64,000 nt of DNA from the NCBI RefSeq assembly GCF_000169375.1, contig NZ_AAXY01000009.1, positions 92,934-156,933 of the forward strand. Direction: 5' to 3'. The DNA comes from Marinobacter sp. ELB17 (lineage in GTDB: Bacteria > Pseudomonadota > Gammaproteobacteria > Pseudomonadales > Oleiphilaceae). Position numbers and translations under genes: made by a program. The first letter of the stretch is position 1. Every line of letters begins with the position of its first letter. Below are positions 38,679 to 50,221 of this stretch, one piece after another. The notes under the pieces were generated by a model. That model did no database searches. It had not been told where the DNA came from and saw only the letters and a list, made by a program, of their open reading frames with translations.

Positions 38679-39513
38679 ACAGGCGGTCGCCTCCGATTTT
38701 GGCTGCGCCAGCGCCAGCTATGAAGGTGCGGCGCGGCTGCAACGGCAAATGGGCGATGCCATGTTGGCAACGATTGCCCAGCCGGTACCGCAGAGCGCCA
38801 CGGTTGTTGATTTGGGCTGCGGTACTGGCTTATATACGCGCCAGTTGGCGCAGCGCTTTGGTGCGTATACCGTCGGTGTAGACCTGGCGCCCGGTATGCT
38901 GGCATTTGCAAAAGCACAATCAAAAGCGCTGTCCAAAGCACCCTCAAAAGCACTCTCAAAAGCACTACGCCCTGAAACTATCCAATGGTTAGAGGCAGAT
39001 GCGGAGCGGTTGCCATTGGCCGACCAGAGTGTGGATCTGATTTACAGCAATCTGATGATCCAGTGGTGCCATAATCCACAAGGCGTATTGCGGGAATGCC
39101 TGCGGGTGTTGCGCCCGGGTGGTCAATTGCGGGTGTCAACGCTTTTGCTGGGTACACTGCAGGAGCTGCAACAGGCGTGGACCCTGGCCGACCCACATCA
39201 GAAGCATGTAAACGGGTTTATTTCTGCCGTGGATTTCGCGGCCACCACCGTTGAGATTTTGCCAGCGGCACAATGGCGCTCGCAGATGATCACTCTGGAT
39301 TATCCAACGCCCATGGCGTTGATGAACGAGCTCAGGCAACTGGGGGCGGGTTATAAAGACATTCAGCGGCGCAAGACCGCCACTGCACCCGGGCGATTAA
39401 AACAGATGTGCCAGAACTATCCGCAGCAGCCCTGTGGGGGCATAGTTGCCAGCTATCATGCGGGCTGGTTGGAATGGCGGAAACCGCTGTTAACACCATT
39501 AACCTGCGATTAA
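38665..39513 (+). CDS. bioC: Malonyl-ACP O-methyltransferase
   Basis: BioC methylates malonyl-ACP so that it can enter fatty acid synthesis as a pimelate precursor. It has 282 residues, a little longer than usual. The SAM motif is VVDLGCGTGLYTRQLA, and DAERLPLADQSVDLIYSNL is the class I methyltransferase core. Residues 86-101 are an insertion of four SKA(L/P) units encoded by a 12-base repeat, placed in the loop after GVDLAPGML where other BioC proteins have a short turn. It overlaps bioH and is 26 bases before bioD. Confidence 0.92.
   Translation: MFATKQAVASDFGCASASYEGAARLQRQMGDAMLATIAQPVPQSATVVDLGCGTGLYTRQLAQRFGAYTVGVDLAPGMLAFAKAQSKALSKAPSKALSKALRPETIQWLEADAERLPLADQSVDLIYSNLMIQWCHNPQGVLRECLRVLRPGGQLRVSTLLLGTLQELQQAWTLADPHQKHVNGFISAVDFAATTVEILPAAQWRSQMITLDYPTPMALMNELRQLGAGYKDIQRRKTATAPGRLKQMCQNYPQQPCGGIVASYHAGWLEWRKPLLTPLTCD
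38920..38967 (+). repeat. 12-base tandem repeat, four units, inside bioC
   Basis: In-frame units encode SKAL, SKAP, SKAL, SKAL (residues 86-101) with only a few synonymous and one non-synonymous difference. It is in a surface loop position after the SAM-binding segment, so expansion is tolerable. Copy number could vary between strains. Confidence 0.8.
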
Positions 39514-39539
39514 ACACTCACCCTGCCAGGGCATTTTCA

Positions 39540-40232
39540 ATGGCCAAAAAGACCTATTTTGTGACCGGCACCAATACCGACGTGGGCAAGACCGTGGTTA
39601 CTGCGGCGTTGCTGGAGGCCGCGAAGCTGGCGGGTAAACGTACCCTGGCGATGAAACCGGTTGCCTCTGGCTGCGTGCAAACGCCAGATGGCTTGCGTAA
39701 CAGTGACGCGCTTATTCTGCAGAACGCGATGACTGAACAGCTGCCTTATAACGTGATCAATCCGGTCGCTCTGGAGCCAGCGATTGCACCCCACGTGGCG
39801 GCTTTGCAGGCCGGGCGTAACCTGAGCGCCGATCGGTTGGCCGGTTTTTGTCGCGGCATACAACTGCGCCCGGCAGACCTGTTACTGATCGAGGGGGCAG
39901 GTGGCTGGCGGGTGCCTTTAAACGATCGCGAAACCTACAGTGCCTTGGCGCAGCGATTGAATATCCCGGTGATTCTGGTGGTCAGTTTGGAGCTTGGGTG
40001 CATCAACCACGCGTTGCTGAGCGCGGAAGCCATTCGCCGCGATGGGTTGGTATTGGCCGGCTGGGTGGCTAACCGGCCGCGGGAAGCTGTGATGAGCTGT
40101 GAAACCGATACCCTGGCGTATCTGCAACAGCACTTGGGCTGCCCTTGCCTGGGTGTTATGCCCTGGTTGAGTGAGCCCCGGCCACAGGCTTTGGCTAAAT
40201 TCCTGAATGTGACGCCGTTGATTGAAAATTGA
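39540..40232 (+). CDS. bioD: Dethiobiotin synthetase
   Basis: BioD forms the ureido ring of dethiobiotin from diaminopelargonate, CO2 and ATP. It has 230 residues. The P-loop is GTNTDVGKTVVTAAL (9-23), MKPVASGC and EGAGGWRVPL are the substrate-binding blocks. ATG 39540 is preferred over the long upstream frame inside bioC. It ends the bioBFHCD cluster; bioA, needed to supply diaminopelargonate, is not in the window. Confidence 0.95.
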   Translation: MAKKTYFVTGTNTDVGKTVVTAALLEAAKLAGKRTLAMKPVASGCVQTPDGLRNSDALILQNAMTEQLPYNVINPVALEPAIAPHVAALQAGRNLSADRLAGFCRGIQLRPADLLLIEGAGGWRVPLNDRETYSALAQRLNIPVILVVSLELGCINHALLSAEAIRRDGLVLAGWVANRPREAVMSCETDTLAYLQQHLGCPCLGVMPWLSEPRPQALAKFLNVTPLIEN

Positions 40233-40282
40233 GCAGCATTGTGGCTTACTAAGTCAGTGACTTTGTCCTCTGGTAGGTAACC

Positions 40283-40543
40283 ATGATCAACAGTACTCTT
40301 CCCAGTGCGCTCAATAGCGGTATGCAAGGCATACAGAGCGGTGTTGCCGGCATGGACGATGCTGCCCGCCGTATCGCCCGCGGTGGTGTGGATGGCCCCC
40401 AGGGCAGTGGTGGCCCAACTGCAAGTGGGATGATCGAGCCCATAGTGGATTTACAGTTGTACAAACGCAGCGTTGAAGCGTCCGCTCAGGTGGTAAAAAC
40501 CGCGGACGAAACCCTGGGGTCGCTCCTCGATATCATGGCTTAA
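40283..40543 (+). CDS. Small protein resembling a flagellar rod/hook C-terminus
   Basis: An 86-residue protein. Its last 35 residues (IVDLQLYKRSVEASAQVVKT then ADETLGSLLDIMA) resemble the conserved C-terminal helix of flagellar rod and hook proteins such as FlgC and FlgE (VDMxxAxRAYEANAxVxxTADxMLxxLL). The N-terminal portion is Gly-rich and contains no typical rod N-terminal motif. It has no known function; similar small proteins follow bioD in Pseudomonas. The gap to bioD is 50 bases, so expression from either the bio operon or its own promoter is possible. Confidence 0.65.
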   Translation: MINSTLPSALNSGMQGIQSGVAGMDDAARRIARGGVDGPQGSGGPTASGMIEPIVDLQLYKRSVEASAQVVKTADETLGSLLDIMA

Positions 40544-40581
40544 GGCCCTCGCCCTGATAGGTAGGGTTATATTCTGACACC

Positions 40582-41109
40582 ATGAATATTTCGTCCGCTG
40601 CTCCTCAAACATCAGCTGCAATTCTGCGCCCGTCGCCTGCCAGCGGGCAGTCGCCGCGCCTGACTGAATCCGATTTAAAACTGCTGACACAGCTAAAAGC
40701 CCGTGACCGAGAGGTGCGTGCCCATGAGGCTGCCCACCAGGCCGCGGGTGGGCAGCACGCTGGTGCAATGGCGTTAACCTATGAGCAAGGGCCAGACGGC
40801 GTGCAATACGCGGTGGGCGGTGAAGTGCCTATCAGCGTATCGGCGGTTTCAGGTGACCCCAAAGCCACTGTTGAAAAAATGCGCACCGTGCGCGCGGCCG
40901 CAATGGCACCGGCCCAGCCTTCATCAGCAGATCTCGCCGTGGCTGCCCAAGCCATGCAAACCCTGCTGCAAGCTCAGGTAGAGTTGGCAGACCCAGCCGT
41001 GAAAGAGCCGCTGGGCGCTCGCCTGGCCCGCGACGCTTACGCAAGGGTGTCCGCCTTTGGCGACGACAACAGTCCTCGCGCAACAGGTTTTCTGAACGTC
41101 TCTGTCTGA
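40582..41109 (+). CDS. Putative metalloprotease, SprA-related (CJM1_0395) family
   Basis: A 175-residue protein with the family core LKARDREVRAHEAAHQAAGG containing an HExxH-type zinc motif (HEAAH), followed by the GPDGVQYAVGGEVPI block shared by this family. No signal peptide is obvious. Function is unproven; the zinc motif suggests a small peptidase. It is 38 bases after the small flagellar-like gene on the same strand. The Ala/Gln-rich tail is typical of the family. Confidence 0.78.
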   Translation: MNISSAAPQTSAAILRPSPASGQSPRLTESDLKLLTQLKARDREVRAHEAAHQAAGGQHAGAMALTYEQGPDGVQYAVGGEVPISVSAVSGDPKATVEKMRTVRAAAMAPAQPSSADLAVAAQAMQTLLQAQVELADPAVKEPLGARLARDAYARVSAFGDDNSPRATGFLNVSV

Positions 41110-41283
41110 AAATTTCTCTATTCTTCGCGTTCGTATGACACCCGTTAAACCCTTTTGCGCGACTCATCGCACCTTAATCTTAGTAAGCTAATGGTAAGCG
41201 CTAATTTCACGGTTTTAATGGCTGGGGGATGCCGGATTCACGTGGGAGGGAGTTGACGCAGAACAAGTTATTTGACACGACTA

Positions 41284-41328
41284 TTGACAATTCTGTGCCT
41301 CGAAACGTATGTTTCAAACAATCGTTTA
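41284..41328 (+). promoter_or_regulatory. Promoter overlapped by two PsrA-like operators, upstream of the first acyl-CoA dehydrogenase
   Basis: The -35 TTGACA (41284-41289) and -10 TATGTT (41308-41313) are 18 bases apart. GAAAC-GTAT-GTTTC (41302-41315) is a perfect palindrome, and CAAAC-AATC-GTTTA (41315-41328) is a second near-palindrome. Both match the form of the Pseudomonas PsrA fatty-acid regulator site (GAAAC-N2-4-GTTTC class). A repressor bound here would cover the -10 box. The wider gap (41110-41425) holds nothing else I can identify. Confidence 0.72.
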
Positions 41329-41425
41329 AAAAACTCGAAGCACGTCACCGGAATCCGTCCGGCTGCATCGGGTTTCCAGCTGCCACAATTTAAGGCGGCC
41401 ATCACTGAAAACCGAGGTCGATTAC

Positions 41426-43225
41426 ATGCCTGACTACAAAGCACCCCTGCGCGACATCAAATTTGTAATGAGTGAGCTGCTGAACAGCGACAGCCACTAC
41501 GCCAATCTGGAAGGCGCCGAAGACGCAACGCCGGATATGATCGATGCGATCATTCAGGAAGGTGCAAAATTTGCAGAACAGGTACTTTCGCCATTGAACC
41601 AGAGCGGCGACCGTGAAGGTTGTACCTGGAGTGAAAGCGGCGTTAAAACACCGGCCGGTTTCAAAGAAGCCTACAGCAAGTTTGTTGAGGGCGGCTGGCC
41701 GTCTTTGGCGGCTGACCCTAGTCACGGTGGGCAGGGCTTGCCTAGCTCCCTGGGCATCGTGATGAGCGAAATGAACGGCACCGCCAACTGGTCTTGGGGC
41801 ATGTACCCGGGTTTGAGCCACGGCGCTATCAACACTTTGGAAGAACACGGTACGGAAGAGCAGAAGCAGACGTACCTGACCAAGATGATCAGCGGCGAGT
41901 GGACTGGAACCATGTGCCTGACCGAAGCACACTGTGGGTCGGATCTGGGAACCCTGCGCACCAAAGCCGAACCCAATATGGACGGCTCGTACAGCATCAC
42001 CGGCACCAAGATCTTTATTTCGGCAGGCGAGCATGACCTGACCGACAACATCGTTCACATTGTGCTGGCCCGTTTGCCTGGCGCACCGGAAGGCACCAAG
42101 GGTATTTCCCTGTTTGTGGTGCCCAAGTGCCTGCCCGCGCAGGACGGTTCAGCTGGCGAGCGTAATGCGCTGTCTTGCGGTTCTATTGAACACAAAATGG
42201 GCATCCACGCGAACGCCACCTGCTTGATGAACTTCGACGGCGCCAAAGGCTGGTTGATTGGCGCCGAAAACAAAGGCCTGAACGCCATGTTCACCTTTAT
42301 GAACGTCGCGCGTATTGGCACCGCTATTCAGGGTCTGGGTGCTGCAGAGCTGGGTCTTCAGGGTTCAGTGGCCTATGCCAAAGACCGCCTGGCCATGCGT
42401 GCGTTAAGTGGTGCAAAAAATCCGGACAGCTATGCAGACCCGATCATTGTGCATCCGGATGTTCGCCGCATGCTGCTGACCCAGAAAGCCATCGCTGAAG
42501 GCGCCCGTGCGCTAATTTACATGACCGCACAGAAAGCCGATATTGTTCAGAGTGGTAAAACCGAAGAAGAGCGCAAAGCCGCTGACGAATTGTTGGGCTT
42601 TTTGACGCCCATTGCCAAAGCGTTCCTGACTGAAATTGGATACGAATCAGCCAGCTTGGGAATGCAGGTATTCGGTGGCCACGGCTATGTTTCCGAGTGG
42701 GGCATGGAGCAGAACGTGCGTGACGCCCGTATCGGCATGATCTATGAAGGCACCACCGGCATTCAGGCGCTGGACCTGTTGGGTCGTAAGGTGCTGATGA
42801 CTCAAGGCGAATCGTTGAAAGGCTTTACGAAGCTGGTGCACACTTTCTGTAAGGAAAATACCGACAACGAACAAATGAAGCCGTTTGTTGAACCGTTAGC
42901 GGCGATCAACAAAGAATGGGGCGAGCTGACCATGAAGCTGGGCGTGAGCGCTATGAAAAACCGCGAAGAGATTGGCGCCGCGTCTGTGGACTACCTGATG
43001 TACTCCGGTTACGCGGTATTTGCGTATCTATGGGCGCAGATGGCAAAAGTTGCTCAAGACAAGTTGGCACAAGGCAGCACGGAAGAGTTGTTCTACAACG
43101 CCAAGTTGCAGACTGCACGCTTCTACTTCACCCGCATGCTGCCGCGCACCAAGGCCCATGCAGTAACCATGCTGGCGGGGGCAGACACCCTGCTGGATAT
43201 GCCGGAAGAGGCGTTTATCATCTAA
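41426..43225 (+). CDS. Acyl-CoA dehydrogenase with C-terminal extension (FadE-like), first copy
   Basis: A 599-residue FAD-dependent acyl-CoA dehydrogenase of the long bacterial type (N-terminal extra helix, standard three-domain core, and a C-terminal Acyl-CoA_dh_C domain). The catalytic base is Glu441 in MIYEGTTGIQALDLLGRKV. FAD-contact blocks include MCLTEAHCGSDLG and VFGGHGYVSEWG. It resembles the 600-residue enzymes following bioBFHCD in P. aeruginosa. The promoter carries PsrA-like boxes, so it is probably induced by long-chain fatty acids. A terminator at 43258 separates it from the second copy. Confidence 0.9.
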   Translation: MPDYKAPLRDIKFVMSELLNSDSHYANLEGAEDATPDMIDAIIQEGAKFAEQVLSPLNQSGDREGCTWSESGVKTPAGFKEAYSKFVEGGWPSLAADPSHGGQGLPSSLGIVMSEMNGTANWSWGMYPGLSHGAINTLEEHGTEEQKQTYLTKMISGEWTGTMCLTEAHCGSDLGTLRTKAEPNMDGSYSITGTKIFISAGEHDLTDNIVHIVLARLPGAPEGTKGISLFVVPKCLPAQDGSAGERNALSCGSIEHKMGIHANATCLMNFDGAKGWLIGAENKGLNAMFTFMNVARIGTAIQGLGAAELGLQGSVAYAKDRLAMRALSGAKNPDSYADPIIVHPDVRRMLLTQKAIAEGARALIYMTAQKADIVQSGKTEEERKAADELLGFLTPIAKAFLTEIGYESASLGMQVFGGHGYVSEWGMEQNVRDARIGMIYEGTTGIQALDLLGRKVLMTQGESLKGFTKLVHTFCKENTDNEQMKPFVEPLAAINKEWGELTMKLGVSAMKNREEIGAASVDYLMYSGYAVFAYLWAQMAKVAQDKLAQGSTEELFYNAKLQTARFYFTRMLPRTKAHAVTMLAGADTLLDMPEEAFII

Positions 43226-43257
43226 CGCTGAGGCGTTTGATTCATTGCTAACGCCGT

Positions 43258-43292
43258 AAAAGGCCCGTCTCGATCTGGGACGGGCCTTTTTT
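43258..43292 (+). terminator. Rho-independent terminator after the first acyl-CoA dehydrogenase
   Basis: AAAGGCCCGTCTC-gatctg-GGACGGGCCTTTTTT forms a GC-rich stem followed by a T run. Confidence 0.9.
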
Positions 43293-43435
43293 CATGAGTT
43301 AGTGACGGGATTGCGGTAAACTCTGCGCAGTAAAAAAATAATAATCGCGGACACACGTACAGACAGGGCACCGGCTTTTTTCTACCGGATCGCGTCCTGA
43401 CCAGACAGACTGTTACTGAATGTTGGAGAGTGTTA

Positions 43436-45232
43436 ATGGCCGATTATCAGGCACCCTTACGTGAAATGCGTTTTGTTTTGAATGAAGTGTTCGATGCCCC
43501 CGCACTGTGGGCGTCGCTGCCAAAAGTGGCAGAAAACGTAGACCCCGACACCGCCGATGCCATTTTGGAAGAAGCCGGCAAAATCACCAGTGGCGTGCTG
43601 GCGCCGTTGAACCGCGAAGGCGATGAGCAGGGCTGCAAATGGACGGCCGAGGGTGTCACTAGCCCGGAAGGTTTCAAAGAAGCCTACCAGACCATCGTGG
43701 ACGGCGGCTGGAATGCTCTGGGTGGCAACCCGGAACAGGGTGGCATGGGCATGCCAAAAACTCTGGTATCCCAGTTTGAGGAAATGCTGCAGGGTGCCAA
43801 CATGGCGTTCGGTCTGGCGCCTATGCTCACCGCCGGTGCCTGCCTGGCGCTCGATGCTCACGGCAGTAATGAACTGAAAGAAACGTATTTGCCGAAAATG
43901 TACTCCGGTGTTTGGAGTGGCGCGATGGATTTGACCGAGCCCCACGCCGGCACCGATCTGGGCATCATCCGCACCAAAGCCGAGCCCAACGATGACGGCT
44001 CCTTCGCCGTCACTGGCACCAAGATATTCATTACTTGGGGCGAGCATGACATGGCGGAGAACATTGTTCACCTGGTGCTGGCCAAGCTTCCGGGCGCACC
44101 TAAAGGCCCCAAGGGCATTTCCATGTTCTTGGTGCCAAAGTTTCTGGTGAAAGACGACGGCTCCCTGGGCGATCGCAACCCGGTAACCTGCGGCTCCATC
44201 GAAAAGAAAATGGGTATCAAAGGTTCAGCTACTTGCGTGATGAACTACGATGCAGCCAGAGGCTGGCTGGTAGGGGAAGAAAATAAAGGCCTGAACGCCA
44301 TGTTCACTATGATGAACTATGAGCGCCTGGGCGTTGGAGTGCAGGGTTTGGGCGCGGCTGAAGCGTCACTGCAGAGTGCCCGTGAATACGCCAAAGACCG
44401 TATTCAAAGCCGCGCGCCCTCTGGCGCGCAGCAGCCAGAAAAAGCCGCTGACCCGATTCTGGTGCACCCGGACGTTCGCCGCATGCTGCTAACCATGAAA
44501 GGCTATGTGGAAGGCGGTCGTGCTTTCTCTACCTACGTCGCGCAGTGGCTGGATATCGCCAAATACGCCGACGACAGCGAACAGGAGCGTCGCATCCACG
44601 CTGAAGGCATGGTGTCGTTGCTGACGCCGGTGGCTAAGGCTTTTCTGACCGACCGTGGCCTGGACGTCTGCATTATTGGTCAACAGGTATTGGGTGGCCA
44701 TGGCTTTATCCGCGAATGGGGCCAAGAGCAGTTAGTACGCGACTGTCGCATTACCCAAATTTACGAAGGCACCAACGGCATTCAGGCGCTAGACCTGATG
44801 GGCCGTAAGGTTGTGGGCAGCCAGGGCAAGCTTTACGAGCTGTTTGCCCAAGACGTAGCGGCGTTCATTGAGGAAAACAGCGACGAACAAAGCCTGCGCC
44901 CGTATCTGGAGCTATTGGCAGCAGCTCTTGAGCGCCTGTCAGACGTAACCGAGCACGTAATCAATCAGGCATCAGAAACCCCTGATGCTGTAGGCGCGGC
45001 CTCAGTGGATTATCTGGATCTGTTCGGTCTGACCGCATTGGCTTATATGTGGGCCCGCATGGTGAAAGCGGCTGCAGCGAAAGCCGAGGGTGACACCTCT
45101 GGTTTTTATACCGGCAAGCTGAAAACGGCGCGCTTCTACTATGATCGCCTGTTGCCAAAGACTGTGTCGCTGGCGGAAGGCATTCGCAGCGGCAGTGATT
45201 CGATGATGGCGTTAACGGCTGAAGAGTTCTGA
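43436..45232 (+). CDS. Acyl-CoA dehydrogenase with C-terminal extension (FadE-like), second copy
   Basis: A 598-residue paralogue of the preceding gene with the same layout (DYQAPLREMRFVLNE start, DLTEPHAGTDLG, GGHGFIREWGQEQ and QIYEGTNGIQALDLMGRKV with the catalytic Glu). The two share long identical blocks, so they come from a tandem duplication or an older duplicate pair. ATG 43436 is chosen (GGAG 9 bases upstream); a GTG lies 6 bases earlier. I could not find a PsrA-like box in its upstream region, so the copies may be regulated differently. Different chain-length preference is plausible but unproven. Confidence 0.9.
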   Translation: MADYQAPLREMRFVLNEVFDAPALWASLPKVAENVDPDTADAILEEAGKITSGVLAPLNREGDEQGCKWTAEGVTSPEGFKEAYQTIVDGGWNALGGNPEQGGMGMPKTLVSQFEEMLQGANMAFGLAPMLTAGACLALDAHGSNELKETYLPKMYSGVWSGAMDLTEPHAGTDLGIIRTKAEPNDDGSFAVTGTKIFITWGEHDMAENIVHLVLAKLPGAPKGPKGISMFLVPKFLVKDDGSLGDRNPVTCGSIEKKMGIKGSATCVMNYDAARGWLVGEENKGLNAMFTMMNYERLGVGVQGLGAAEASLQSAREYAKDRIQSRAPSGAQQPEKAADPILVHPDVRRMLLTMKGYVEGGRAFSTYVAQWLDIAKYADDSEQERRIHAEGMVSLLTPVAKAFLTDRGLDVCIIGQQVLGGHGFIREWGQEQLVRDCRITQIYEGTNGIQALDLMGRKVVGSQGKLYELFAQDVAAFIEENSDEQSLRPYLELLAAALERLSDVTEHVINQASETPDAVGAASVDYLDLFGLTALAYMWARMVKAAAAKAEGDTSGFYTGKLKTARFYYDRLLPKTVSLAEGIRSGSDSMMALTAEEF

Positions 45233-45254
45233 ACAGTTTCTGTCGATGTTAAAC

Positions 45255-45286
45255 AAAAAAGCAGGCTATCAAGCCTGCTTTTTTTT
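45255..45286. terminator. Bidirectional terminator after the second acyl-CoA dehydrogenase
   Basis: AAAAAAGCAGGCT-atca-AGCCTGCTTTTTT has a 13-bp stem with A run and T run on opposite sides, so it can stop transcription from both the dehydrogenase and the leftward gene at 45318. Confidence 0.92.
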
Positions 45287-45317
45287 GGATTATCCGACGG
45301 CTAGACTCTGTTAAGTG

Positions 45318-45581
45318 TCACTTGATCTTGTCGCGAAGGTTCTGATATCCCTTCTTCAGATCTTCACCCATAATTTGCACCGTTAACAACGCTTCGGTGG
45401 AAACCTCGGTGGCGTCATCCAGTGCGTGATCAAACTTGCCTTTGAATCGGTCCCACTCCTGTTCCAGATTATCAAACTCGTCTTTGACATCTTGACGTGC
45501 CAGATGGAGCTGTAAGCGTGCTTCGTCGCGGTATTGTCTGATTTTTTCTGGCAGCGTTTTTAGTTCTTCCTGAAGTCCCAT
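45318..45581 (-). CDS. Small coiled-coil protein, unknown function
   Basis: An 87-residue, highly charged protein predicted to be nearly all helix (LPEKIRQYRDEARLQLHLAR, then VKDEFDNLEQEWDRFKGKFD). No signal peptide. It is likely a small helical-bundle or stress protein conserved in related genomes. It is monocistronic: a terminator lies downstream and holA follows 109 bases upstream on the same strand. Confidence 0.7.
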   Translation of the reverse strand: MGLQEELKTLPEKIRQYRDEARLQLHLARQDVKDEFDNLEQEWDRFKGKFDHALDDATEVSTEALLTVQIMGEDLKKGYQNLRDKIK

Positions 45582-45690
45582 ATTTCACTCCCCTTTACAT
45601 TGGTGATGACTAAACAATGCGCCGGATGGTGGGAAGTTTCAAGCGTCTGAGGCACTGTCGCGAGCCTGCTTAGAGCCGGTTTGATCTACG

Positions 45691-46695
45691 TCAGGATCTG
45701 TTGGCAAGCAACGCTGACATGTCTCTTAAATAGTGCCAGGGGCCTAGTGGGTCGAAGCCTTTGGCGGCGCGATCCACTTCGCTGCACAGGTGAATGGCGT
45801 TATTCAGTTGTGAACGGTTGAGGCGCTTTGCCGCCTGCTCCAGGGCCTTTGCCCGCTGTGGCTGGAAGACTCCGCGTTTTTTGAAAAAAGCAGCAGGCGC
45901 GGTGTTTTGCCCTGAGGCTTTCAGTTCCAGCAGCAGATGAATGTCCCGCGCCAACACGGTGAGCAAGCCAAGCGGGTTTTCGCCTTCCTGTTGTAATATG
46001 CCGATCATTTTGCAGGCGTGCGACGCATTCCCCGTCAGCAGTTCGCTGACCAGTTCAAAGCCGTTAAAACGCGAGCTGTCCTGCACAGCCTGTTCCACCA
46101 GGCCTTCGTCAATAGTTGCGCCCTTGCTGAATAGCACCAGGCGCTCCAGTTCCTGGCTGGCGGCCAGCAGATTGCCTTCCAGCCGCTCCGCCAGTATTGC
46201 CAAAGCGTCGCGGGTTAGAGTCAGACCGCGACTGGCGGCGCGCTGTTGTAACCAGCCGGGAAACTTGTCAGCGTCTACCGGCCATACCGGCACGTGCAGG
46301 CCTTTGCCTTGTAGGTCTTTGTACCATTTACGGCGGGTTTCAGCCGCATCCAGACGGGCGCTGATCAGCAGCAACACAATGTCGTCGGCAGGTTGCGCCA
46401 GTATCCGTTCCATCACGGCGCGGCCGTCACCTAGCTTACCTGTTGGTAAGTGGACTTCGATGCGGCGTTTTTCGGCGAACAACGACATGGCGCTGAATTC
46501 ATCGGCCACGATGTTCCAGTCAAAATGGTTGTCGGCGTGAAAGGTTAGCCGGTCCAGAAAGCCTTGGTCGCGGGCGACTTTACGGATCTGATCGCAGCAT
46601 TCTTGCACCAGAAGCGGCTCGTCACCGGATACCAGGTATACCGGCGCCAGGCCTTTCTTAAGGCTTTGGGGCAGTTGCGCCGGTGTGGTTTTCAT
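45691..46695 (-). CDS. holA: DNA polymerase III subunit delta
   Basis: HolA is the clamp-loader delta subunit that opens the beta clamp. It has 334 residues, with the conserved start PVYLVSGDEPLLVQECCDQI and the C-terminal block GLLTVLARDIHLLLEL and RSQLNNAIHLCSEVDRAAKG typical of delta. It starts 4 bases inside lptE, so it is the last gene of leuS-lptE-holA. Confidence 0.95.
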   Translation of the reverse strand: MKTTPAQLPQSLKKGLAPVYLVSGDEPLLVQECCDQIRKVARDQGFLDRLTFHADNHFDWNIVADEFSAMSLFAEKRRIEVHLPTGKLGDGRAVMERILAQPADDIVLLLISARLDAAETRRKWYKDLQGKGLHVPVWPVDADKFPGWLQQRAASRGLTLTRDALAILAERLEGNLLAASQELERLVLFSKGATIDEGLVEQAVQDSSRFNGFELVSELLTGNASHACKMIGILQQEGENPLGLLTVLARDIHLLLELKASGQNTAPAAFFKKRGVFQPQRAKALEQAAKRLNRSQLNNAIHLCSEVDRAAKGFDPLGPWHYLRDMSALLANRS

Positions 46696-47330
46696 GGGGC
46701 TGGAACAGGCGCCTTGGCCGCCGGTTCTGTTCCCGCTTCGGGGCTTTCCACAGGGTTGCCGGTAGCATCCTGATATTGTTCGCGAAGGGCATCAATACGC
46801 GCTTGGGTCAGGGGTGCCAGACGGAAAATAATTTGCTGGGCCAGTCTCTCTTGCAGCTGTTTTTGCAAAGTCTTTTCTTCCCGCTGCTTGGCCAGCACGT
46901 TGGTTTCATCATAGCGATAGCTTTCACTGGCATTCAGGCGGGTGTCTGCAATCAAGGGCACCTTATCGCGACTGATCAGGTTGATGCTGACCGACTGGCG
47001 CAGGGTGTATTCGGCCGCACCTGCGTTAATCGTAATGGCACTGGCGCGGCGGTCTTCGGTGTACTGGCCCACTACAAGTATATAATCGGCGGCGTTGGTT
47101 TCACGAAGATCCACGTCGCCCAGAGTCAGCTGTTGACGAACCGACTGACACAGGTTTATCGGTACATCACTGGCGCACTGCAAAGCCAGTGGTTGTAGCG
47201 CAGCAGAAACCGGTGCCGCACCGCGAAGCTGAAAACCGCAGCCGCTGGCTGTTGCCAACAGACCAAGGGTTAGAAGAACGCTTCGCGCTAAGGCCGGTGT
47301 CCGTTGTGATGCAGGCTGCCGTTGGGTCAT
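46692..47330 (-). CDS. lptE: LPS-assembly lipoprotein LptE
   Basis: LptE is the outer-membrane lipoprotein that plugs the LptD barrel during lipopolysaccharide export. It has 212 residues from ATG 47330. The signal peptide ends in a lipobox with Cys31 (TASGCGFQLRG). An in-frame start at 47372 would lie inside leuS and is rejected; the ATG follows the leuS stop by a single base. It overlaps holA by 4 bases. The tail is Pro/Glu/Ala rich. Confidence 0.93.
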   Translation of the reverse strand: MTQRQPASQRTPALARSVLLTLGLLATASGCGFQLRGAAPVSAALQPLALQCASDVPINLCQSVRQQLTLGDVDLRETNAADYILVVGQYTEDRRASAITINAGAAEYTLRQSVSINLISRDKVPLIADTRLNASESYRYDETNVLAKQREEKTLQKQLQERLAQQIIFRLAPLTQARIDALREQYQDATGNPVESPEAGTEPAAKAPVPAP

Positions 47331-47331
47331 A

Positions 47332-50221
<2,890 letters not shown>

